DNA from: Mesostigma viride
Lineage: Eukaryota > Streptophyta > Mesostigmatophyceae > Mesostigmatales > Mesostigmataceae
Direction: 5' to 3'
Assembly (NCBI GenBank): GCA_009746045.1
Contig: RPFO01000312.1
Coordinates: forward strand, 4,524,976 to 4,588,975
Length of the DNA: 64,000 nt
Below are positions 19,875 to 64,000 of the stretch, in pieces; positions within the stretch are counted from its first letter, which is position 1; every line of letters begins with the position of its first letter. The notes beneath the pieces were generated by a model. That model searched no databases. It saw only the letters and a list, made by a program, of their open reading frames with translations, and had not been told where the DNA came from. Both the position numbers and the translations under genes were made by a program.

Positions 19875-22690
19875 CTACCCTAGGGGTCCTGTCTGGCGTG
19901 CTTCCCGCGTGTTTCGGAAAACGCGGGCGCTTCCCCACAGGAGGTTGTCGTCTATGACCTCGGCCCACTTGGCCTTGTCCATCATCTTGTTCCAAATCAC
20001 GGAGAGGCCTAGGCCCCCCATGTCCTCTACTAGCTGTCCGGCTTTGAAGGTGCGGGCCTTGCGGCGTCGAGCATTGCGGGGCCCGGCCCACGCAAGGAGG
20101 TGCCGGCCAGGCTGAGCTGGACGCAGCCCCGCGGGGGGGCCACGTGAGGTGTCTCAGTATGTACGTAGCTAAGTGCCCTACGAACTGCAGGCCGGCGCCA
20201 TGGTGATATATGGCATGCCGAGGTACAGGTCCTCATTGCGAACATGAGCAGCATAAAATTATAACATGCCTCCGTGGGGAGATCATGTAGCACATATTCC
20301 TTGATGGATGGGTGGAAGGAGCCGCGTAATCGAACTAACCTAACTCTAAGCTATCTAGTCTAGAAAATCCTAACTACACTACTCATCAAATTAAACGCCT
20401 CCTCCACTTGGGGGGAGGTGGCTTGCCCACAGGGGCTGGCGTGTGAGCCTTGACAATCTTCTGCCACCGCGTCTTGTTCTGCATGGCAGTCCAAAGAAGG
20501 GAGAGAGAGTGGATGCGGTGTTCAAACTGGGCTGGGACCACTAGGTCGTCCAGCAACATCTAGCTGGATGTAGTTCGTGACATGTTTCCCTACCCTTTTG
20601 GGAATGCCCTTGGGGCCAGGCCAGGTCAGAATATGCTGCCTAGCTGGCTGGCCAAGCCGCTGGGGGCCTGCCAGACCAAGGGCGGTGTCGACCTGGCTGG
20701 TGCGAGCAAGGTGTCCTACTGAAATGCTATTCTACGCTGCCTAATCTCGTCCGAAATACGAGGCATACTCTGATACAAAGACTCTAATGACGGATGAGCA
20801 GCGTAAGCCTACACGGAAAATGGATCGCAGCATGTTGGTGACCGCGTCGTCCAGCTTTCTGGCCAGGTCGGCGGTGAGGGTCCATGTCTCGGCCCCGCAC
20901 GTAAGAACAGGGAGGGCTAGGACCTTAAACAGGTCCTGTTTCTCTATCTTGCCCAAGGGCTTGCGCCACAGGGCCCGGTATTGGCCTAAAGCGTGCCAGG
21001 CGAGGGAGATACGGTGGTCCACATCGGCCTCGCACTGCTGGGGAGGAGGCTGCCCAGCAACTTGACGCGATCCCTATACGGGACTCGAGAGCCGTCAAGG
21101 AGAAAGAGGTCGGGCGGTGGCTGAGTGAGCCCAATCGCCATAGCCTCTGTCTTCTTGCTGACCTCAAGCCCCACCGCACGGGCCTCGATTGCGAGGCAGT
21201 CAAGCCACGATTGCACGTGCTCAGTGCGCCCTCGAAGAGGGTGGTGTCGTCTGCATAGATGATGTCCGCCAGCCGGATCTCGATCCGTGTCCGCCCCGCC
21301 ATGCCAGAAACGGTTGGCGACCTGCACCCCTGGTTCCCTACCCACAATGCGGGCAAACTGCTTGCGCGCCCGAACCATTACGTATTAGACCACAATAATG
21401 AACTGTCACTGAGGTAGGGCGACAGCACGCAGCCCTGCCACACACCCTTCTGTACAGGGCATGGTGGCGTGGTCCCGTAGGAAGTGCGCACCGAAGTGGT
21501 GGACCCTTCATACAGGTTGCGGCCGATGACAGCAATAAGGGGGCGGGCCGGCCAGATCCGGAACAGAGCGAGGGAGTCCCACGGCGCAGGCCGGAAAACT
21601 GAACATCGAAGCCGCTTTGATGAAGTCCACCAGCACATGAAGGTGCAGAGGGGACTCACAAGGCTTGAACGCCTTGTGACAGAAGGCGTTGCAGTTCTTC
21701 CACAAGGCGGCGAGTAGCGAAGAGCGCCTGTATTGTGTTAATACGTTGGTCCACATCGGCCTCGCAGCTGGGGAGTAAGCTACCCAGCAACTTGACGCGG
21801 TCCCGATACAGGACTCCTCGAGAGCCATCAAGTAGAAATCTAGGTCGGGCGGTGGCTGAGTGAGCCCAATCGCCGGAGCCTCAGTCTTCTTGCTGACCTC
21901 GAGCCCCACCACACGGGCCTCGAGATGGCTACTAGGCAGTCAAGCCACGTCTGCACGTGCTCCGTGTCCTCGAAGAGCCGGGTCACTGGTGTCGTTTGCA
22001 TAATTTATTAGATGATGTCCGCTTAGTAGCCGAATCTCCGTTTCCGCCCCGCCATGCCAGAAATGGTTGGCGACGTGCACCCTTGGTTCCCTACCCACAA
22101 TGCGAGTCGTGAGAAAACCGCGTGCGCGCCTGAATCATTACGTATTCGGGCACAATAATGAACAGGTATGGCGAGAGCACGAAGACCTGCCACACACCCT
22201 TCTGTAAAAGGCATGGTGGCGTGGTCCCGTAGGATGTGCGCACCGAGGTACGTGGTGGACCCTTCATATAGGTTGCGGATCATTGACAGCAATAAGGGGG
22301 AGGGGGATCCGGAACAGATTGAGGATGTCCCATTGCGCAGACCAGAAAAACGGATCGAAGGCTTTTATGAAGTCCACCAGCACATGAAGGTGCAGAGGGG
22401 ACTCACCACTGAGGCTGGAGGCGCGGAGAAGTTCTTCCACGAGGCGGCGAGTAGCGAAGAGCGCTTGTAGTGTGTTGCGGCCTGGACGGAAGCCGAGCTG
22501 AGTCTCGTTGAGGTGGCCGTCCAGGGCTGCCAGTGCGCAGGCGGTTCAGGATTAGCCGCATTAGAGGCTTGAGGGGGGCACTTTGGATGCACGCCCCTCT
22601 GTAGTTGCCGGGGTCGGCGGGCGACCCTTTGTTTTTGTGCAGCATGATTCGTGCGAAAACTGTGTTGCTAGGCCGTTGGGGGCGCGCGGT
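19875..22690 (-). pseudogene. Degenerate non-LTR (LINE) reverse transcriptase
   Basis: Minus-strand pieces in several frames keep RT hallmarks in order. LHKNKGSPADPGNYRGACIQ is the fingers (22500-22645), and TQLGFRPGRNTLQAL follows at about 22440-22500. VDFIKAFDPF lies at about 22360, and RLADIIYADDTTLFEG (21240-21285) holds the YADD catalytic box. VSKKTEAMAIGLTQ is at 21130-21170, and VLALPVLTCGAETWTLTADL (about 20870-20935) is the typical LINE thumb/connection 'GAETW' motif. The 3' end reads GGLGLSVIWNKMMDKAKW and stops with TAG at 19875-19877. Several frameshifts and stops kill it. A stretch of about 740 bp (about 21000-21735) is tandemly repeated at about 21740-22480. No endonuclease is visible. 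Confidence 0.8.
20995..22480. repeat. Tandem duplication within the LINE remnant (unit about 740 bp)
   Basis: Landmarks recur about 735-750 bp apart: TCCACATCGGCCTCGCA (21018/21752), CCCAGCAACTTGACGCG (21053/21782), GGGCATGGTGGCGTGGTCCC-type (21458/22207) and TGAAGTCCACCAGCACATGA (21619/22367). The copies differ by substitutions and indels, so the duplication is not recent or the copies are separate insertions of the same element. Confidence 0.8.
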
Positions 22691-22705
22691 TGCAACGGCA
22701 GCAGA

Positions 22706-22769
22706 ATTAATTAATTAATTAATTAATTAATTAATTAATTAATTAATTAATTAATTAATTAATTAATTA
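22706..22769. repeat. AATT/TTAA tetranucleotide run
   Basis: About 16 copies of TTAA directly before hairpin cassette copy C. Other cassette copies are also preceded by short TTAATTAA runs, so this looks like an expanded terminal motif. Confidence 0.95.
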
Positions 22770-22813
22770 GACTCGTGCTCCCGTTGGGGAGTCACACACG
22801 GAGCATTAACCCC
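22770..22813 (+). repeat. Hairpin cassette, copy C
   Basis: Same cassette with an extra ACAC (GTCACACACGGAGCATTAACC). It is followed at 22824-22885 by a fragment homologous, in inverted orientation, to the LINE 3' end at 19880-19945. Confidence 0.75.
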
Positions 22814-22823
22814 CCCTGTGGGG

Positions 22824-22885
22824 AAGCGCCCGCGTGTGCAAACCCACGGGAGGCACGCCAGACAGCTCCCCTATAGGGCCACGTG
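22824..22885 (+). repeat. LINE 3'-end fragment, opposite orientation
   Basis: CTGTGGGGAAGCGCCCGCGT, followed by a segment ending CACGCCAGACAGCTCC, is a diverged copy of the last roughly 60 bp of the LINE frame, which on the minus strand at 19880-19945 reads LLWGSARVFRNTREARQTG. It is a remnant of a second LINE, or part of an inverted duplication around the first. Confidence 0.65.
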
Positions 22886-22900
22886 ATGCTGTCTAGATAA

Positions 22901-23202
22901 TTAATTAACTCGTGCTCCCGTTGGGGAGTCACGGAGCATTAACCCCGATGGATGGATGGATGGGTGCAAACAGTCCTACCGGTCTAATCTATCTACATCG
23001 GCTACATATACTACATCTATCTAACAGCATTCTAACTGTCTATATAGATGTTGTAGTAAGTTGCTGTTAGATAGATGTCGTAGGTAGCTGATGTAGATAA
23101 TAGCTTAGACCGGTAGGACTGTTTGCACCCACCCACCCATCCATCCATCGGGGTTAATGCTCCGTGACTCCCCATTACGGGAGCACGAGTCTAATTAATT
23201 AA
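22901..23202. mobile_element. 302-bp palindromic MITE-like element
   Basis: The left arm (22901-23030) and right arm (23073-23202) are reverse complements with few mismatches. From outside in: TTAATTAA, the hairpin cassette (CTCGTGCTCCC...GGAGCATTAACCCC), GATGGATGGATGG, GGTGCAAACAGTCCTACCGG, then TCTAATCTATCTAC. The loop is about 40 bp. Ends in TTAATTAA would fit a TTAA-targeting (piggyBac-type) MITE, but that is inference: no transposase is present. Confidence 0.75.
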
Positions 23203-25490
23203 GGGGACGGGACATGCCCGAATTTTTTGGCGCCAAAAAATTCGCGCCGGAACCGAAGGTCATAAATTTCACGTGCACGGTGCGCGCACCCCTTGCGGAA
23301 GTGGCCATGGCGACTGCGTTCAGGCGAAACTACCACACCAGGGCAGGCGAAATGCAAAATTTTTACTCGAATCTAAAAGACGATGCGTTTATGATGTTAG
23401 TTTGTGGCGGAAATCAGCTGGTTGACAATATCGCTGTTGTTTTTTTATGCCATCGGCATGGGGGGTAATCTGAATTTTTTGGTCGCGCGGAATGAAATAG
23501 AATTCATGATAGCGGCTGTAAAATCGCGGTTTTAAGGGTTTTTCTGACCGTGAAGCAGGCGTTAATATCGGTTGCATCGAATTCTAAACCGATCTGGTGC
23601 TTTTTGCCAGATTTTCGGCCATTATCGGTAAGTAATTGTTCAGACCTGCGCAGTGCGTGTCTGACCTGTCCATGGAAGAACGGCTGTTGTTGCGCGCCTG
23701 GGTGAGGGATTTACGAGGGCGAGGTACAGATTTGTCGCGAATGTTATCTGCTATCAGTGCTTTCTTCTATGAGCTCATCGTTCGAGGTTTTTTGCGTTCT
23801 TTTTGGGCAGTTTCCGCCAGCTAGCTCGCCGTCGCTTGCCGTTGTGTTGTCGAATACCTGGCAGCTTTAGATTGTTTTCGTTGATGCCGTGATCAGGGCC
23901 GCTTCAGTCGCAGCCTATAGCTCTTTGGGAAGGTATAAGGCATTTCATAAAACGCGTTCCGGCAAGGATGTTGTGCGTATGGACGCTTCTTGTTGTTTAG
24001 AGTGACGCACCCTCTCTTCGCAGGCCACAGCGGCATCACAGCGCTCATGCGCTGAAGGGCCGCCAGTGGTTTCTTTGCATTTTATCGTGCAGGGATGGAA
24101 GTGTTTTAGTGATGATGATGTTGGAGATATTGCATTTGTGTGACTGCATGTAGATAGCTGGCACCAATGGTTGTTTGAGCTTTCCTTTGTTATGATGATG
24201 TGACAAGACTACAATGTGCTGAGCCAACCATGGTTGACATGCATGACTGCATGCAAGCTATATATACCATGTTCCTGCTTGGTTCCTCGCCCTCCATAGT
24301 CCCAGTTTGTCATCCATGCCGGGGATACAGTTTAGGAGGTGTTGTTGAGTTGATTAGCTTGGTTGGCATCAACCTTACACTCTAACCTGGGAGAAACATA
24401 GGAAATGCTGCTTAGGCGTATTAGGGCTACCATCGTCAAGGCTATGAACATATTTACAAGGCTGGCCATGCTGGAGGGATGATGAAGACATATGAGGTGC
24501 GTGGCCACCCCTTTGTACATTGTAAACATACTCAGCATGGTTTTGGTGCATGTTGGATGGCATATGAAGTGGCACTGTGGGGTTACTAACTTACTGAGTG
24601 GTCCTTAGCGCCTTGTCAGGTGGTCATATAGGAAACCCATCAACTTGAGTAGTTCTTGTCACAATGACCCCCACGTTGAGCATGCGTTGCCGTCAGCGTG
24701 CAAGAGTTAATTATGTGTGCTTTGGTCAGTTTGCAGATGTCTTTGATGAAGAAGGAGGTGCTAGTGTGGCTGAATGGTTACTATAATTTCCTTGTAGTGT
24801 CTACATGGGTGGCCGTCTTGGAATGGTTGTAACTTGGGCAGTTCTTGTCGGAACGTCGTCAAACCTGGAACATAGGAGGTACCATATGTGCAGAGGATGG
24901 TAGTGTGTGGTTTGGCCAGTTTTCACGTGGCTTAGATGTATAAAGGGGTGTTAGTGTGGTTAAATACTAGCTAAAACCTCCGTCAGCGTCATCACAGGTG
25001 GCAATCTGGGAATATCCATCAAATAGGGCTGCGCTTGTCAGAATGACCTGAAAATTTGGGGCTGCATGTCCCCCCCTCTCTAGTATTTGAAAATATAAGA
25101 TATGGCATGATTCTATGTGTTTATGATTTGTTTTATTTTTTTTGGTGAAAAAAAGTACCCTTTTTGCGAGAAAATCCATCAATGTGTCTAAACATCATTA
25201 TTTTGTGCTCAAAATTAGGCAGACTTTCTCAAAAGTGGGGGAACTATATGGAAATATATGATTTGGTCCAAATATGTTTGCCCATTGTCCTAGGGAAAAT
25301 ATGCCAAAAGTAGCGTCTTTTTCTATTTTTAGCGCGTAACCGGCATCTGGTGGGGGCTAGTACCCCCCCCAAGTGGTTGGAAAATTTTTTTTAAATCATA
25401 TTTATGGTTCCCAATCATAATTGGATTTTTAGCACATGCATAGGTATGGTTTCCAGAAAAGTGCTCTTTAGGCATATCCCCTCCCCAAAA
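23203..25490. other. Unannotated stretch, no supported gene
   Basis: AT-rich (especially 24.6-25.5 kb, with several T-runs). An open frame at 23214-23468 (starts MPEFFGAKKFAPEPK) has no recognisable motif. No inverted ends, tRNA-like or splice-linked exon chain could be followed. Confidence 0.4.
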
Positions 25491-26400
25491 TTAATTAATC
25501 AACCCCCCAGCAGAATGTGATTGCATATGACATCCCGGAAGAGCCACATGACACCAGTGTCCGGCTCTGACAAACTCGGCGGCGAGTCTCACAACCGCTG
25601 CCGGTCCAATCTCGTCGGACCCTGTGGCTGCATCGTAACGCAGCGGGCGCTCGACCGCGGCCTCCGTGTAAGTGCAATAGAAGCTCTAGCTGCAGCTACG
25701 TGATTCACACCTAGTTCCACCACACCTGGCCGGCCGGTATCTCATCATGCTGTCCATGAAGAGAAGAATGCCGCGCCCTTGGCTGTTTCACTACATGCTG
25801 TTGCACATCATGGATAATCTTCCGGCCATGAAAAGAAGCGATTCATATCCGTCAATGGCGGAGCTCCGCTACATGGCGTGATTGCCACTAGCAACATGCC
25901 AACATCATACCTCGACATCCCTACAAGCCCAGAACCAACTCGACGAAAAAACAAGATAAAACTACGGCTGGCACCATGCAGCACTCCGGCACCCGCCATT
26001 GCCTCTTTCAAGGAGACTGCCTCTAATGATGATCATCATGGCAGTGTCCGCATACCCTCTGTCATCCACCGACTTAGCGGCTTGGGCACGCAACCTTGGG
26101 TCCGCCCATACCGCCCTCCTAAAGAAATCATCTTGGCCGGACCTCATGTCCATCGTCGGGACATCAAAATCATATGGAAGACCGCCATGCATGATGCTTG
26201 TGGAAGGGAAAGCACCTTCACTGATTGAACAGTCGGTTCTAACTCACTCCCGGTTGTTCTGGCAGCAAGTCGGAGTCGCGCAAGCCAGCGCCGCGCAGGG
26301 GCCCTGCCTGCGCCAGAATTTCCTGCGGGACCGCTTCACTACAGTAGAGAGCTCTGTTCAGTTTAGCATCCGACGGCCGAGCCCAGATCGCGCAGTATAA
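25491..26400 (+). other. Possible decayed coding remnant
   Basis: The plus strand has a 116-codon frame at 25878-26228 (MIATSNMPTSYLDIPTSPEP..., ending RESTFTD) and upstream same-strand pieces such as VGPCGCIVTQRALDRGL (about 25611-25661). GC is higher than in the flanks. I recognise no family, and splice partners are not evident. It could be a piece of a retroelement. Confidence 0.2.
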
Positions 26401-27433
26401 CTTCAGGCTATTTCTTGCCTAGCACGCGCCACGCAGGTCTAGTCCACGTGCACACAATTGCGCAATCGACAGTGCATGAGTGCAGACTGCAGCGCGCAAC
26501 AGCTTGTAATTTTCCGGTGAAATGGGTGTTGTTTATTTCCATATACCAGTTAAGTTAACCCAGGTATGCCACAAATGGCCAAACAACACCGAGTTGTGCC
26601 TAAATTGGGGTGCCCGCATTAACTGAATAAGGCGCGCCCTGCGACCATGGTAGCCATTGCTTTTTAGTAGTTCTATTTACAGCTTATAATTTTGCTATCT
26701 CAGACAGTCAGTTTATTCGGTTATCCGACAGTTGTGTTAAATTTTGCTATCTCAATGCCCAAGGCGCGGCTGGTTTGTTGTACGATAGTACTGTATGATA
26801 CCCTAGGAGGTGTGTGGGCGGTTCCGCTTACGGCACTACCCTGATACCCTAGGAGGTGTCGCTTGACCCGAGTTTAGCGATAGATACAGTATCATTCTGT
26901 CGACTGTCTTGGTATCTCTCAGCTCGTCTACGGTCTACGGAGCCAAAAATACAGAATACACAGGGGATATGTAGTTCATGTTCACTTTTCCAGGTGACAA
27001 CTAAGCTGAGATCGCTCGATGGATCCGCTAGCTAGCGCGCGCACTGAGCAAAAAGTGCTGCTTACTTTCTCGGTATAACAGGCTTTTCAATGTCATATCG
27101 ATCCACGCCACACATATTTTTCAACAAGGATGAGGATACATTCAAAACTTCGTGTCACTGAATGTCTGTGGCATCCTAGCATAGCAGCACCAGAAGCGTG
27201 AAGCGTAATACATGGCAAAAGTCTTGTTATCCTTGTGGACCATGCCAACTGAAAGCTACTTGCCTTTCGTGATCCGGATTGGAGACAAAAATTAGCCCAG
27301 CAATGTGTAGTAATTAAATAGTTCACGCCTTGGTCCGGAGCTCTTTCACGCATGGCTTAACGCTTTGCTTAGCTTCTGTCATGTTGGCCCACAATTTGGT
27401 TGTTTTGTGGCTGATTAAGATTGGCATCCACGA
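26401..27433. other. Upstream of the ankyrin gene, no gene seen
   Basis: Contains a duplicated GATACCCTAGGAGGTGT (26798 and 26841). It should include the promoter of the ankyrin gene; I cannot point to a core element. An in-frame TAA at 27416-27418 limits the gene's N-terminus. Confidence 0.4.
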
Positions 27434-63211
<35,778 letters not shown>

Positions 63212-63352
63212 GTGGGGGGGGAGAGGGGGAAGGGGGAAGGGGGGTCGTGTGGGGCATGCACACACTAGAAGCTACAGGTTGAACCCATGGGTCCTATGGA
63301 CAACTCAGGGCCAGCCAGATTTTGCGGGGGCCCCCCAGGCATGCCTGCGCCG

Positions 63353-64000
63353 CCTTCCCCTATCTACCCTTTCCAACGCAACATATCGACATGTAAAGCT
63401 ACACCCTTCCCCTATCTACCCTTTCCAACGCAACATATCGACGTGTAAAGCTACACCCTTCCCCCATCTACCCTTTCCAACGCAACATATCGACGTGTAA
63501 AGCTACACCCTTCCCCTATCTACCCTTTCCAACGCAACATATCGACGTGTAAAGCTACACCCTTCCCCTATCTACCCTTTCCAACGCAACATATCGACAT
63601 GTAAAGCTACACCCTTCCCCTATCTACCCTTTCCAACGCAACATATCGACGTGTAAAGCTACACCCTTCCCCTATCTACCCTTTCCAACGCAACATATCG
63701 ACGTGTAAAGCTACACCCTTCCCCTATCTACCCTTTCCAACGCAACATATCGACGTGTAAAGCTACACCCTTCCCCCATCTACCCTTTCCAACGCAACAT
63801 ATCGACGTGTAAAGCTACACCCTTCCCCTATCTACCCTTTCCAACGCAACATATCGACGTGTAAAGCTACACCCTTCCCCTATCTACCCTTTCCAACGCA
63901 ACATATCGACATGTAAAGCTACACCCTTCCCCTATCTACCCTTTCCAACGCAACATATCGACGTGTAAAGCTACACCCTTCCCCTATCTACCCTTTCCAA
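63353..64000. repeat. Second 52-bp minisatellite, runs off the window
   Basis: Unit CGCAACATATCGACGTGTAA, then AGCTACACCCTTCCCCTATC and TACCCTTTCCAA, about 12 copies visible, varying at GACGTG/GACATG and CCCTATC/CCCCATC. Starts about 140 bases after the exon 14 donor. Same period as the giant array but an unrelated sequence. Confidence 0.97.

Noticed and set aside
18273-19883. 500-codon open frames WMDG and SIHP repeats over the ATGG array
   Set aside because: Pure tetranucleotide without stops on either strand; no codon-aware variation and no flanking domains.
23214-23468. Small gene beginning MPEFFGAKKF
   Set aside because: No motif, no splice-linked partner, starts at the edge of the MITE-like element; probably chance.
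63353-64000. CRISPR-like array (regular 52-bp spacing)
   Set aside because: Contiguous tandem units without unique spacers, in a spliced eukaryotic gene; same reasoning for the other minisatellites.

Overview
This is a nuclear window from a eukaryote. Its genes are split by spliceosomal introns with GT...AG borders, it carries LINE, Helitron, foldback and LTR-like elements, and much of it is micro- or minisatellite. Moderately high GC coding sequence and C/T-rich introns rich in tandem repeats would fit a microalga or another protist. That is an inference, and I cannot name the lineage. I found no rRNA, intact tRNA or CRISPR array.

Layout. 1-4.7 kb is transposon debris: a broken non-LTR ORF1-like gene between two direct repeats, then a foldback element whose centre holds two tRNA-like (SINE-like) copies. 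4.67-12.60 kb (minus strand) is an eight-exon gene that I assembled from matching splice phases. It has a fascin/beta-trefoil-like N-terminus, a coiled coil, a proline-rich low-complexity region and a WH2-like motif, which together suggest an actin-binding protein. Its introns hold a 33-bp and a 50-bp minisatellite. 14.20-17.92 kb (plus strand, head to head with it) is a four-exon gene for a permuted papain-fold (LRAT/PPPDE/NlpC-P60-like) protein with a long disordered tail. 18.3-23.2 kb is repeats: a 1.44-kb uninterrupted ATGG tetranucleotide, copies of a hairpin cassette, a degenerate LINE reverse transcriptase with an internal tandem duplication, and a 302-bp palindromic MITE-like element. 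23.2-27.4 kb shows no gene I can support.

27.43 kb to beyond the right part of the window is one plus-strand ankyrin-repeat gene. Fourteen exons are visible. Each encodes exactly one ankyrin repeat, twelve are exactly 99 bp, and every intron is phase 0. Its introns carry almost everything else: an LTR/TRIM-like element, a 14-kb 52-bp minisatellite (32.8-47.0 kb), a 12-bp minisatellite touching a splice donor, compound tetranucleotides, and a Helitron (51.8-57.2 kb) followed by an inverted partial Helitron copy (57.6-59.6 kb). A second 52-bp minisatellite runs off the right edge.

The very long open frames over the tandem arrays are artefacts of repeat units that lack stop codons. The strongest biological observations are the one-repeat-one-exon ankyrin gene, the contrast between its intact exons and inflated introns, the RING-like tail on the Helitron helicase, and the possible fascin-like/WH2-like fusion protein.
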